Shown here piece after piece: positions 19,156-28,844 of a stretch of 35,248 bases of DNA; within the stretch, counting starts at the first letter, position 1, and each line of letters begins with the position of its first letter. Origin of the DNA: Desulfobacterales bacterium (GTDB taxonomy: Bacteria; Desulfobacterota; Desulfobacteria; Desulfobacterales; C00003060). Location: assembly GCA_013375395.1 (NCBI GenBank), contig JABXJW010000012.1, positions 1-35,248 of the forward strand, read 5' to 3'. The notes beneath the pieces were generated by a model. It did not search any database. It worked only from the letters and a program-made list of their open reading frames with translations, and had not been told where the DNA came from. The position numbers and the translations under genes are program-made.

Positions 19156-19929
19156 CTACCTAATTATCCCCCGTTGAGATGACTTGATAAACTCTATGAA
19201 ATCAACAACCTCTGAGGCCTGGTCGACTTCGGCGGCAATTCTTCTGATCGCTTCGTTCAATCTCAGACCCAGGCGAAACAGGATACGATATGCCTTTTTG
19301 AGGGCAAGAATCGTCTCCGGTGCAAAACCATGCCGCTTCAACCCCACGATGTTCAACCCGTATGGTTTTGCGCGAGGTGCGCCAGAGGCCAGCAAGTAGG
19401 GCGGAACGTCCTTTGTGACCGTGCTCATGCCTCCAATAAAGGCATAATCTCCGATCCGCACAAATTGGTGGACACCCACAAGGGCACCCAGGATTGCATA
19501 ATCTCCCACCTTGATGTGGCCGCCGAGGCTGGCAGCATTGGCAAAGATCACATTTCGGCCGGTAAGGCAATCATGTGCAATGTGAGTATAGGCCATCAAT
19601 AAATTCTCTTCCCCAACTTCGGTGGCGCCACCGCCGAACGCGGTTCCCCGGTGAATTGTCACAAATTCTCGAATCGTTGTTCCGCGGCCTATCTTCACAA
19701 ACGTTTTTTCCCCTCCGAATTTTATCGCCTGGGGCTCAGCGCCTATGGCCGCGTGTTGGAATATCCTGCAATCAGGCCCTATGGTAGTATACCGCTCTAT
19801 TGTAACATGGGAGCCAATGACGGTGCCGGCATGTATTTGAACGTCACCGGCTATTACGGCATATGGTCCGATCTCGACATTAGAATCGATCTCGGCCTTG
19901 GGGGCGACCACAGCAGTGGGATGTATCAT
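19156..19929 (-). CDS. lpxA: UDP-N-acetylglucosamine acyltransferase
   Basis: Left-handed beta-helix hexapeptides, [31 protein letters not shown]. Confidence 0.97.
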   Translation of the reverse strand: MIHPTAVVAPKAEIDSNVEIGPYAVIAGDVQIHAGTVIGSHVTIERYTTIGPDCRIFQHAAIGAEPQAIKFGGEKTFVKIGRGTTIREFVTIHRGTAFGGGATEVGEENLLMAYTHIAHDCLTGRNVIFANAASLGGHIKVGDYAILGALVGVHQFVRIGDYAFIGGMSTVTKDVPPYLLASGAPRAKPYGLNIVGLKRHGFAPETILALKKAYRILFRLGLRLNEAIRRIAAEVDQASEVVDFIEFIKSSQRGIIR

Positions 19930-20372
19930 AGTTTTTCTCCTGTCACAGCCGTGATTTCGGTTTCTGCAACCAGCGTTCCATCTACGGTCGCCTTGCCGGA
20001 AAATTTAAAAATGTCCGTGCGCGTTTTCAGCGAAACTATCTCAAGGATGAGCTGGTCTCCAGGAAAAACAGGTTTTCGAAAACGCGCCTTGTCGATTCCC
20101 GCAAAATAGAACAGCACTTCGCGCTCGTCCGGTGCACGCGAGGCATAGGCGAGAACGGCCCCAACCTGTGCTATGGCCTCAATAATCAGAACGCCCGGCA
20201 TAACAGGCATGCCTGGAAAGTGGCCCTGAAAAAACGGCTCATTTATGGTCACATTCTTGAGCCCGACAATCCGTTCATTGGGTGCTATTTCCATAATACG
20301 ATCGACCAGAATAAATGGATACCGGTGGTACAAGAGCTCCATGATCTTTTGAATGTCATATAGCGTTTCCAC
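19926..20372 (-). CDS. fabZ: 3-hydroxyacyl-ACP dehydratase
   Basis: [44 protein letters not shown]; overlaps the lpxA start (ATGA-type). Confidence 0.97.
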   Translation of the reverse strand: METLYDIQKIMELLYHRYPFILVDRIMEIAPNERIVGLKNVTINEPFFQGHFPGMPVMPGVLIIEAIAQVGAVLAYASRAPDEREVLFYFAGIDKARFRKPVFPGDQLILEIVSLKTRTDIFKFSGKATVDGTLVAETEITAVTGEKL

Positions 20373-20400
20373 GTCTAATTCCTTTCACAAATGAGTTTTT

Positions 20401-21423
20401 TTATGACTTTTCCAGCTTCTTGACTCGCCTCTCCAACTCTGCCAACTTTCTTTTCATATCCGGAAGCTTGGGAACAATATTGGATATTTTCAACCAAAGC
20501 CGGTGGGGTATGGCCGGGATACCACTGACAATCTGACCATCCGGTATCGATTTGAAGGCCACTGATTGCGGCCCAACAGTCACCCGGTTGCCGATGGTGA
20601 TATTCTGTGATGTCCCTGACCGTCCGGCAAAGATCACATGGTCCCCAATAGTTACACTCCCTGATATTCCTACCTGCGCTACAAGCACCGTGTCTTCGCC
20701 TACCACCACATTATGACCTATATGAATCAGATTATCCGTCTTGACGCGGCGTTTGATCCAAGTTTGCCCGAAAGTGGCTCGATCAATGGTATTGCAAGCA
20801 CCTATCTCAACATCATCATCGATTCGAACGATACCGATCTGTGGAATTTTATGATACCTGTCGCCGTCGGTTGCAAAGCCAAAGCCATCGCTGCCGATCA
20901 CGGAACCAGCATGAATCACCACCCTGCTGCCGATCTGACAGCTCTCAAAGATAGTCACATTGGGATATATGATGACATCGTTTCCCATTGCAACACCATT
21001 TCCGACCACTGCCCCTGGATGCAAAGTAACTCGGTCGCCCAGCGTTACGTCGTCTCCAATGAACACGCCAGGATGTATTGAAACCTCTTTGCCGCACTTG
21101 AAATTATTGCCCACATATGCCTGTTGACTTATACCGGTCACGGGCCGCAAAGTAGCGTGAAACAAGGTTGAGACCTTTGCCAAGGCCAGATGCGGATTTT
21201 CAACGCGTACAAGGATCTTTTTAGATTGACGAACATCTAACGGGACAATCACCGCGCATGCCTTTGTCTCATCAATCCGTTTCTTGTAGCCGGCAGCGGC
21301 TGCAAACGTTATATCATTCGGGCCGGCCTCATCAAATGGGGCAACCCCCCGAATGATGAAACCACCGTCTCCCACGACATCTCCCTGAACAAGTTCAGCA
21401 ATCTCACCGACAGACAGTTCCAT
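20401..21423 (-). CDS. lpxD: UDP-3-O-(3-hydroxyacyl)glucosamine N-acyltransferase
   Basis: Hexapeptide repeats; VVIHAGSVIGSDGFGFATDGDRYHKIPQIGIVRIDDDVEIGACNTIDRATFGQT; LIHIGHNVVVGEDT. Confidence 0.97.
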   Translation of the reverse strand: MELSVGEIAELVQGDVVGDGGFIIRGVAPFDEAGPNDITFAAAAGYKKRIDETKACAVIVPLDVRQSKKILVRVENPHLALAKVSTLFHATLRPVTGISQQAYVGNNFKCGKEVSIHPGVFIGDDVTLGDRVTLHPGAVVGNGVAMGNDVIIYPNVTIFESCQIGSRVVIHAGSVIGSDGFGFATDGDRYHKIPQIGIVRIDDDVEIGACNTIDRATFGQTWIKRRVKTDNLIHIGHNVVVGEDTVLVAQVGISGSVTIGDHVIFAGRSGTSQNITIGNRVTVGPQSVAFKSIPDGQIVSGIPAIPHRLWLKISNIVPKLPDMKRKLAELERRVKKLEKS

Positions 21424-21458
21424 TTTTTATCTGCTTGCTTCCTCTTTGATCCTGCCGA

Positions 21459-22004
21459 CTACTTGCGCCCCTTGGGACGTTTTGCATCCAAGGCATTATA
21501 TGCTTGTATCACTTTGTCCGTGATGTCAATGGCATTGGGCGCATAGACAACGCCACCCACACGGCGTTCAAGAATCAGCAAGTAGCCTTCTTGTTTTCCT
21601 ATTCTTTCAACGATCTCAAAAACATCTTTCTTGATCCTATTGGAGAGCTTAAGATTCAGATCCTTCAAGACGTCCATGTACCGTTTTCTGAGTGACCTTA
21701 AGTCGTTGGTCTTGATCCGCAGGCTCCGCTCTTTTTCCTCGCGCGCCTCCCGGCTCATGACTAAAACTTTCTGTTCCAGGCTCTTCTTTATCTCCTCAAC
21801 CTTGGCCTCTTTGCCTTTCAGGATCTGCTCCATCTTCTTCCCCTGACTCTTAATCTCAACCGCTGACCGCTTGCCGGCATTGGAGGTGTCGATTATCCTC
21901 TGAAAGTCGATGACTCCTATCTTTGCGACCTCCGCACCAAAAGCAATTCCACTGACGGCAAACAAACAAAGGGTCAAGGTTAAGAATATTGTGCGCATGT
22001 TCAT
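21459..22004 (-). CDS. skp: Skp/OmpH periplasmic chaperone
   Basis: Signal peptide MNMRTIFLTLTLCLFAVSGIAFGA, IGVIDFQRIIDTSNAGK, coiled-coil. Start placed at 22004 because AAAGGAGG lies just upstream; the track's ATG at 22028 is in the heptamer array. Confidence 0.9.
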   Translation of the reverse strand: MNMRTIFLTLTLCLFAVSGIAFGAEVAKIGVIDFQRIIDTSNAGKRSAVEIKSQGKKMEQILKGKEAKVEEIKKSLEQKVLVMSREAREEKERSLRIKTNDLRSLRKRYMDVLKDLNLKLSNRIKKDVFEIVERIGKQEGYLLILERRVGGVVYAPNAIDITDKVIQAYNALDAKRPKGRK

Positions 22005-22020
22005 GAAGGACCTCCTTTTG

Positions 22021-22139
22021 TTGGTCATTGGTCATTGGTCACTGGTCATTTGTTACTGGTCATTGGTCACTGGTCACTGATTATTGGTATTTCCCAATGA
22101 CCAATGACTACTGACTATTGACTAATGACCAATGACTCA
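22021..22139. repeat. In-phase heptamer array (17 x 7 nt), TTGGTCA units then inverted TGACCAA-type units
   Basis: TTGGTCA TTGGTCA TTGGTCA CTGGTCA TTTGTTA CTGGTCA TTGGTCA CTGGTCA CTGATTA TTGGTAT TTCCCAA TGACCAA TGACTAC TGACTAT TGACTAA TGACCAA TGACTCA. Confidence 0.93.
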
Positions 22140-24608
22140 GAACGCCATCCCCATTGTAAACTCCAAGCCACCTTCGCCTTGCCGGTCTTCTTTATCATCC
22201 AGGATATAGCCATACTCCAAACGAATGGGGCCTATGGGAGAATACCATCTAAAGCCAAAGCCTGCGCTGCTTCGCAGCTCCGCCAGGTCCATATGTTCCC
22301 CTTTGCCGTACACGCTGCCCGTATCGTAGAAAAGGACCCCCATAAGGCCTGATTCTCTTGCGATGGGAAAGAGAAACTCCAGATTAAACTGCACCATCTT
22401 GTCCCCGCCTATCTCATTGCCTTCAGGGTCCTCGGCACTGATATCCCGCCAGCCATAACCACGTACGCTGTTCATGCCGCCCAGATAAAAACGCTCCCAA
22501 TCAGGCATCTTGCCATCGGTAACGTCGACTATGCAGCCTGCGCGGCCGTGCAGCACCCCGACGGTATTCCAGAAAAGGGGAGTGTACCATCCGGAATTCG
22601 CAATATACTTGGTAAATCCAATATCTCCGCCCATGGGCGCACCCGCGTGCTTGACCATGATGCTGTTATCCGAGCCTTCTGTGGGGTTGAAAATGCGGTC
22701 TCTTGAGTCTCGGCGCAGCACGGCTGTTATCGTATTGCCGACGTTTTCCCCCTCCATTTCCTTGATAGACTCGGTGGCCTTATCAGTATCAATATCCTTG
22801 ATGTCCGCTTTGTCATAGTTATATGACAAAGACAGCCGGGTGTAGTCGAAAACCGGATATCCGAACCGAATGGTTCCCCCCGAGCTATCCTTGTCATAGG
22901 TATCATAGTCCTTGGTCGTATTGTAAAGATCAAAGCCTGCCGTCAGGGGAATATCAAAAAGCCAGGGTTCGGTGAATCTGAATGTGTAGGTCGTGCTTAT
23001 CTTGCCCAAGTGTGCGTTAAGTCCCAAGATTTGGCCACGTCCGAACAGGTTTCTCTGTGAAATCGAAGCCATAGCAAACAGGCCGTCCACAGAGCTGTAT
23101 CCACCCCCGAAGCTGAATACTCCGGTGGGCTTTTCCGCCACATCGAGTCTTAGAATCAGTCTGTCATCGGCGCTCCCTTTTGAGGTGTTTACCTTGATAT
23201 CTTCAAAAAAATCAAGGCGGTAAAGGTTTCGCACCCCCCTCCTTAGGCTCTTGCCGCAAAAGACTTCCTGCTCGTACACTTTGAGTTCTCTGCGAATGAC
23301 CTTGTCACGGGTCTTGGTATTGCCGGAAATCATGATTTTTTCAAAATAAACGAGCGGCCCCTTGTTGATCACATAGATGATATCAGCTTTGAATTCTTTG
23401 AGATCCTGATCAATGCGCGGCGAAATATCTGCGTAAGCATAACCAGCGTCAGAATATACGTCCCCTAAGATCAAAATATCTTCTCGTATAATCTCGCGAT
23501 TGTAAAACTGTTCCTTATTAATCTTCATTTTATCCAGCAATTCCTCTTTTGGCTGAATTAGATCTCCTTCAATGTCAACCTTGCCGACCTTGAACCGTGG
23601 CCCCTCTTCTATCTTGATGTCGATATGAATCCACCTTCCGTCATAAGTGAAATGTGGCTCGGCAACTCTTGCTTGAATATAGCCGTGATTATGATAGTAG
23701 GCAGCTATCTTGGATATATCCTGGTCCAAGACCTCGCGGTCCAAATCCCCTGACGCAGTAAGCCACGAAAAGAAACCCTTCCCCTCCGTCTTCATCAGGT
23801 CTTTCAACGCGTCATCATCATAAGAATTGTTCCCCTCAAAAGAGATGGCCTTGATAAAGACCCTTTCCCCCTCTTCAATGACAAAATCAATATCAGCTCG
23901 ATTCTCAGATACAGACTTTGTCTCATGGGTCACCTTGACATGATGATACCCCTTTTCTTTGTAAAGGTTCTCAACCTCTCTCAAGTCACCTACAAGCGTA
24001 TTGACGTTCAGGATGGAACCCGGCCTTGTGCGAAGGACCTCTTTGATCTTTTCATCATCAAAGCTCTTGTGGCCCCTGATCCCGATCTTGCGTATTGTCT
24101 CATTTTCTGAAACCCGAAAAGTCACCACCTTCCCCTGTGGCGTGCTTTCGGCATCTGCACGAACGTCGCCGAAATAGCCCATCTTATGAATTGATTTCAG
24201 GTCATTCTGGATATGTTTTTCCGAATAGATATCACCCTTTTGGGTCTTTATGATCCGCTTGATCGCCTCAGCCTCTATCCGTCTGTTCCCTTTGATGACG
24301 ACCTCGGCCACCTTCTCCCGCCTTAATACCTTCATCACGATGCCTTGCCCCGGCCGCCTAATAGAATCCGGCAGGTCTCCTGCGCCCTCCACTGCCACAT
24401 GAAGGGCCTCCGGAGGCTCGGAGGTGTACGATTCCACAATGTTGGCATCCAGGCTGTCCTGAATCCGGCCTGCAACTGCATCCAGTCCTTCAGGGGCGGG
24501 CGCCTCAAAAGGCAGAATAGGCACTCGCACAGTCTCCCGGGCTGCAACACTGCTCGAACACAGCAACAAGATTAGAAAACTCGGCAACCATCGCCTGAAC
24601 ATACTCAC
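22137..24608 (-). CDS. bamA: Outer membrane protein assembly factor (POTRA repeats + beta-barrel)
   Basis: 823 aa, VAEVVIKGNRRIEAEAIKRIIKTQKGD..., repeated POTRAs, NSVRGYGWRDIS, terminal ...GLEFTMGMAF. Confidence 0.96.
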   Translation of the reverse strand: MSMFRRWLPSFLILLLCSSSVAARETVRVPILPFEAPAPEGLDAVAGRIQDSLDANIVESYTSEPPEALHVAVEGAGDLPDSIRRPGQGIVMKVLRREKVAEVVIKGNRRIEAEAIKRIIKTQKGDIYSEKHIQNDLKSIHKMGYFGDVRADAESTPQGKVVTFRVSENETIRKIGIRGHKSFDDEKIKEVLRTRPGSILNVNTLVGDLREVENLYKEKGYHHVKVTHETKSVSENRADIDFVIEEGERVFIKAISFEGNNSYDDDALKDLMKTEGKGFFSWLTASGDLDREVLDQDISKIAAYYHNHGYIQARVAEPHFTYDGRWIHIDIKIEEGPRFKVGKVDIEGDLIQPKEELLDKMKINKEQFYNREIIREDILILGDVYSDAGYAYADISPRIDQDLKEFKADIIYVINKGPLVYFEKIMISGNTKTRDKVIRRELKVYEQEVFCGKSLRRGVRNLYRLDFFEDIKVNTSKGSADDRLILRLDVAEKPTGVFSFGGGYSSVDGLFAMASISQRNLFGRGQILGLNAHLGKISTTYTFRFTEPWLFDIPLTAGFDLYNTTKDYDTYDKDSSGGTIRFGYPVFDYTRLSLSYNYDKADIKDIDTDKATESIKEMEGENVGNTITAVLRRDSRDRIFNPTEGSDNSIMVKHAGAPMGGDIGFTKYIANSGWYTPLFWNTVGVLHGRAGCIVDVTDGKMPDWERFYLGGMNSVRGYGWRDISAEDPEGNEIGGDKMVQFNLEFLFPIARESGLMGVLFYDTGSVYGKGEHMDLAELRSSAGFGFRWYSPIGPIRLEYGYILDDKEDRQGEGGLEFTMGMAF

Positions 24609-24609
24609 C

Positions 24610-25299
24610 TTAATTCACCGGCGCCACCTTCCCATCTATTAGCGTCACCTGACGGGACAATCTTTCGGCCAATTTCATATTGTGGGTCACGACAACGGCT
24701 GTAACACCCTCGTCGCGGTTCAATGAGATCAAAAGATCATGTATTGTTTCACCTGTCTTGGCATCCAGGTTGCCCGTGGGCTCGTCTGCCAGCAGGATGG
24801 ACGGTTTCAATGCCAAAGACCTGGCCACGGCAACCCTTTGCTGTTCTCCTCCCGACAGCTCCCCTGCCTTATGTCTAAGGCGATCCTTCAAGCCCACACG
24901 CACAAGTATGGCCTCTGCTCGTTCTGAGGCGTCTTTCGGATTCAACCCTTTGATCAAGACAGGCATCATAGTGTTTTCCAAGGCATTAAATTCCGGCAGC
25001 AAGTGGTGAAATTGAAACACAAAGCCGATGGTCTCATTGCGAAAAAAGGCCAATCTTTCGTCATCGTACGCAAAAACATTTTTCCCCTCATAAAGGACCT
25101 GGCCACTGTCAGGGCGCTCCAAGGTCCCCAGCACGTGCAGAAGGGTCGACTTGCCCACCCCGGAGGCCCCCACAACGGCAACCATCTCACCCCGGTGTAT
25201 TTCCAGGGACACACCTTGTAATACGTCCACCTTGTTGCCGTTTGTTATAAAGGATTTATGGACGTCTATGACGCTTACCAACGGTTGCAGGCTATTCAT
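24610..25299 (-). CDS. lolD: Lipoprotein-releasing ABC transporter ATP-binding subunit
   Basis: VVGASGVGKSTLLHVLGTLERPDSG, LSGGEQQRVAVARSLALKPSILLADEPTGNLD; start at MNSLQP (~25299), overlapping the end of lolC/E. Confidence 0.95.
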   Translation of the reverse strand: MNSLQPLVSVIDVHKSFITNGNKVDVLQGVSLEIHRGEMVAVVGASGVGKSTLLHVLGTLERPDSGQVLYEGKNVFAYDDERLAFFRNETIGFVFQFHHLLPEFNALENTMMPVLIKGLNPKDASERAEAILVRVGLKDRLRHKAGELSGGEQQRVAVARSLALKPSILLADEPTGNLDAKTGETIHDLLISLNRDEGVTAVVVTHNMKLAERLSRQVTLIDGKVAPVN

Positions 25300-26560
25300 A
25301 CCTGATGGCTGTGGCAGGGTCCAATCTGGACGCCTGATATGAAGGGTAGAGGGTAGCAAGAAAGCTGATGGCTATGGCCGACAGGGCTACAAGAGCCACA
25401 TCCAGCACCTGGACTCTCACGGGAAGCGTGGAAATATAGTAGACATCGCTCGGGAGCTTCACAAACTCGTATCGCTTTAACAAATAGCAGAGCACGCCCC
25501 CTCCAGCCAACCCAAGGACGGTCCCAGACACGCCTATGATAAGACCATCCAACATGAAGATTTTCATGATGCTCTTTGCCGTTGCCCCCATCGACTTGAG
25601 GATGGCAATATCTTTGGTTTTATCCATAACCATCATGATCAGCGTGCTGACGATGTTGAAAGCGGCCACTAAGATAATTAACACCAAGATAATAAACATC
25701 ACGGTCTTTTCCAGTTTCAAGGCAGAAAAAAAATTCTTGTTCATCTGCATCCAGTCCTGAGTCCAATAACCGTGCCCCAGGGCATCGAGGATGGCATCAG
25801 AGGTCTTGTCAACACGATAGATGTCATCCACCTTCGCCTCTATGCCGTCGACCGAATGACCGCGCCTTAACAGTTGCTGCGCCGATTCAATAGAAATATA
25901 GGCAAACGACGCATCATAGTCGTACATGCCTGAATCGAAGATGCCTATGACCCTGAATTTCTTCATATAGGGCACTCGAGCCCCGATCGGTGTGAGGCTT
26001 CCGCCAAAGGGTGATACCACGTAAAGCTCATCTCCAGGGTTCGCCATCAACATCCTGGCAAGCTCCTTGCCGATGATTATCCCGGGATGGACTGCTGCGC
26101 CTGCGGGTTTTTCATTCTGCGGTTCTTCGACCCCTTCCAAGGCTTGCAACCAACTGCCCTTCATGTTCTTTTCCAGATCCAATACACGTCCGGCCCGCAA
26201 AGGATCAATCCCTCTCAAGACGGCCCCGGAAACATATGAGCTGGAGCGAAGCATGACTTGACTGTGAATGAAAGGGGCTGCAGCTTGCACGCCATCAACG
26301 GCCTCAACCCTTTTTATAATCTCTTCGTATTGCCGCAGCTTGCCGCCGAAGCTCATAACCCGCACATGGGCGTTCATTCCCAGTATCTTCGACTTGATAT
26401 CAGCGCCGAAGCCGGTCATGACCGCCAGCACCACCACCATAGCCATCACGCCCAGCATCACCCCTGCAACGGATATCAAGGTGTTGATCGAAATAAATGC
26501 CTGCTTGCGTTTGGCCCGAAGGTATCGAAGACCGACAAAGAATTCAAAAGACATGTTCAT
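25292..26560 (-). CDS. Lipoprotein-releasing ABC transporter permease (LolC/LolE family)
   Basis: FFVGLRYLRAKRKQAFISINTLISVAGVMLGVMAMVVVLAVMTGF; FNIVSTLIMMVMDKTKDIAILKSMGAT. Confidence 0.95.
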   Translation of the reverse strand: MNMSFEFFVGLRYLRAKRKQAFISINTLISVAGVMLGVMAMVVVLAVMTGFGADIKSKILGMNAHVRVMSFGGKLRQYEEIIKRVEAVDGVQAAAPFIHSQVMLRSSSYVSGAVLRGIDPLRAGRVLDLEKNMKGSWLQALEGVEEPQNEKPAGAAVHPGIIIGKELARMLMANPGDELYVVSPFGGSLTPIGARVPYMKKFRVIGIFDSGMYDYDASFAYISIESAQQLLRRGHSVDGIEAKVDDIYRVDKTSDAILDALGHGYWTQDWMQMNKNFFSALKLEKTVMFIILVLIILVAAFNIVSTLIMMVMDKTKDIAILKSMGATAKSIMKIFMLDGLIIGVSGTVLGLAGGGVLCYLLKRYEFVKLPSDVYYISTLPVRVQVLDVALVALSAIAISFLATLYPSYQASRLDPATAIRYE

Positions 26561-26612
26561 GAATCGTTATTCGTTAATTGTTTTCATTCCTCTTAACCCA
26601 GTATTCCTACAT

Positions 26613-26640
26613 TGCGCACAGGTTGCGCCTGACGGCTTGA
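26613..26640. repeat. Dispersed GC-rich motif shared with the 33.7 kb insert
   Basis: TGCGCACAGGTTGCGCCTGACGGCTTGA vs GGCGCA-GGGTTGCGCCCGGCGGCTTGA at 33741-33766. Confidence 0.5.
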
Positions 26641-26771
26641 AAACATCACACTTCGTGCCCATTATTCCAATTGCGGAGCGAAGCGGAACTAAATTTTAAT
26701 TATATCAGAAATAGCACCAATAGCCAACAAAGAGTTACTGATGCCAGATACCTGGCAGTAGCAGGCCTTAA

Positions 26772-26813
26772 GCATCCGGCGCCACCCATCCGGCATCCAG
26801 CATCCTGCATCGG
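26772..26813. repeat. Heptamer array, GCATCCN units (6 x 7)
   Basis: GCATCCG GCGCCAC CCATCCG GCATCCA GCATCCT GCATCGG. Confidence 0.8.
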
Positions 26814-26826
26814 TTGCCAACACCAA

Positions 26827-26861
26827 TGACCACTGACCAATGACTACTGACTACTGACCGG
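26827..26861. repeat. Heptamer array, TGACYAN units (5 x 7)
   Basis: TGACCAC TGACCAA TGACTAC TGACTAC TGACCGG; contains the lysS stop codon. Confidence 0.85.
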
Positions 26862-28328
26862 AGACCTCATCTGCGGAAAAAGGATCACTTCCCGGATGGA
26901 TGGCGCATCGGTCAGCAACATTACAAATCGGTCAATTCCAATACCTTCACCCGCTGTTGGAGGCATGCCGTATTCGAGGGCAGCCACATAGTCTTCATCC
27001 ATGTAGCAGGCCTCTTCATCACCCTCCACTCGATCTTCAACCTGTTCCAGAAATCGCCTTTTCTGGTCAACCGGATCATTCAGTTCCGAAAACCCGTTAG
27101 CGATCTCACTTCCTCCGATAAAGAGCTCAAAACGCTCGGCCACCCCCGCATTCGAACCGCTCCTCCTGGCAAGGGGTGAAATTTCCACCGGATAGCCCAC
27201 GATAAAGGTGGGCTCAATCAGCTTGGGTTCCACAAGTACATCGAATAGTTTGTTAAGGATCTTGCCCAGCCGCCGTGCTTTTGTAATCTGGACCCCCTTG
27301 GACTCGGCAAAATCGAGCAATCGCTTCCGATCATTGAACAAAGAAGGATCAACTCCGCCCAGTTTGCTCAACGCATCTGCCAGGGTTAATCGCGGCCATC
27401 GTCCTTCCATATCAATCTCGTTGCCCTGGTATGTAAAATGCGGGGCTCCAAGGACTTGCTTGGCTACGAATGTTAACATCTCCTCGGTCAGGGTCATGAG
27501 ATCTTCATGAGTTGCATAAGCAAGATAGAATTCCAGCATAGTAAATTCCGGGTTGTGCCGGGTTGAAACCCCTTCGTTCCTGAAATTTCTGTTTATTTCG
27601 AAAACCCGGTCAAGACCGCCTATCACCAATCGCTTCAGATAGAGCTCCGGTGCAATCCGCAAAAACAGCTCCATGCCCAGGGCATTGTGAAAGGTCTTGA
27701 AAGGGGTGGCCTCAGCCCCTCCGGGAATGGGCTGCATCATAGGAGTCTCCACTTCCAGGAACCCTCGCTCCAGCAGGAAATCCCGGAAGGCTTGAATGAT
27801 TCGCGCCCTGTTGACAAAGATCTCCCTGACGTTCGGGTTCATGATGAGGTCAAGGTATCTTTGACGGTACCGCTTCTCAGGGTCCCTTAATCCATGGAAT
27901 TTTTCCGGCAGTGGCCTGAGCGCCTTGCAAAGGAGTCGAATCTCTTTGGCCTGAAGCGTCCATTCGCCTGTCTTGGTTCGAAACACGGCGCCCTTGATTC
28001 CAATAAAGTCGCCTATTTCAAATTGCTTGAACAAGGCATAGGATTGCCGGCCGATCTCGTCTTGTTTTACGTACGCTTGAAGTTGTCCGGTATAGTCCCT
28101 AAAATGAAGAAAGGCCGCTTTTCCAAAAGACCTCAGCCCTATGATGCGACCGGCCATTGCAAAAACGGCCGTCTCGTCCACAGCCCCTGCATGCTCGTGA
28201 ATATGTTGTTTTACCTCATCAACCGCATGTGAAACCTTGAAGTCGTTGGGATAAAGCTCAACACCCTGATCAGCCAGAGCCTTTGCTCTTTCTCGGCGTT
28301 GGCGAATAACTTCACTCGATTTGTTCAT
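26844..28328 (-). CDS. lysS: Lysyl-tRNA synthetase, class II
   Basis: GFLEVETPMMQPIPGGAEATPFKTFHNALGMELFLRIAPELYLKRLVIGGLDRVFEINRNFRNEGVSTRHNPEFTMLEFY; GIGIDRFVMLLTD. Confidence 0.98.
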   Translation of the reverse strand: MNKSSEVIRQRRERAKALADQGVELYPNDFKVSHAVDEVKQHIHEHAGAVDETAVFAMAGRIIGLRSFGKAAFLHFRDYTGQLQAYVKQDEIGRQSYALFKQFEIGDFIGIKGAVFRTKTGEWTLQAKEIRLLCKALRPLPEKFHGLRDPEKRYRQRYLDLIMNPNVREIFVNRARIIQAFRDFLLERGFLEVETPMMQPIPGGAEATPFKTFHNALGMELFLRIAPELYLKRLVIGGLDRVFEINRNFRNEGVSTRHNPEFTMLEFYLAYATHEDLMTLTEEMLTFVAKQVLGAPHFTYQGNEIDMEGRWPRLTLADALSKLGGVDPSLFNDRKRLLDFAESKGVQITKARRLGKILNKLFDVLVEPKLIEPTFIVGYPVEISPLARRSGSNAGVAERFELFIGGSEIANGFSELNDPVDQKRRFLEQVEDRVEGDEEACYMDEDYVAALEYGMPPTAGEGIGIDRFVMLLTDAPSIREVILFPQMRSPVSSQ

Positions 28329-28344
28329 AGTGCCGCATTCGTTG

Positions 28345-28379
28345 TTGGTTATTGGTTATTCGGAAATCGCTATTCGGGA
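28345..28379. repeat. Degenerate heptamer array upstream of lysS
   Basis: TTGGTTA TTGGTTA TTCGGAA ATCGCTA TTCGGGA. Confidence 0.6.
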
Positions 28380-28383
28380 AGCG

Positions 28384-28437
28384 TCTTCCGATAAACGATT
28401 TGCGATTGAGCTAACCTATTTGCCTGGATGTGTCAAG
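28384..28437. repeat. Intergenic direct repeat, uninterrupted copy
   Basis: TCTTCCGATAAACGATTTGCGATTGAGCTAACCTATTTGCCTGGATGTGTCAAG; recurs split at 33723-33740 and 33852-33886. Confidence 0.85.
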
Positions 28438-28698
28438 GCAAAAGGGCCGGTGAGGCTTTCCGATTTGAGCCGTGCAGGGTGGGACTCCCATTAATGTGTT
28501 TTTCCAAGAATCGGTGTTTAAAGACGATGCCGTGCCCGGGGCTGTTGTTGCCATACGAACCTTTGGGGGGTTCTTGGGATCTCATCCCCTGTGCCGCATC
28601 CTTTCTCCACGGCAAGGAATGCCATGATCGCTGACAAGATTTGTTAAGGGTGCGATGAAAGCTACCGTAAGAACAAATATAGTGCTGGAGATTCGTCA

Positions 28699-28727
28699 TT
28701 GACACGCAACCGCCTTTTCCTTATACT
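28699..28727 (+). promoter_or_regulatory. Putative sigma70 promoter TTGACA-17-TATACT
   Basis: Consensus -35, 17-nt spacer, 5/6 -10; upstream of the GT4 remnant. Confidence 0.65.
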
Positions 28728-28844
28728 TCCCCTCCGAAGCCCTCAGATTCATTCAATCTATGAAGAGTTCACGAGTTGAACATCTCACGGGTTCCGGTTT
28801 GAAATTCCGTATTAGGGTATCCGGTCCCAACCGGGATAAGTTCT

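Noticed and set aside
22021-22139. Possible CRISPR array from the repeated units
   Set aside because: Units are contiguous 7-mers with no unique spacers; this is a microsatellite-type array.
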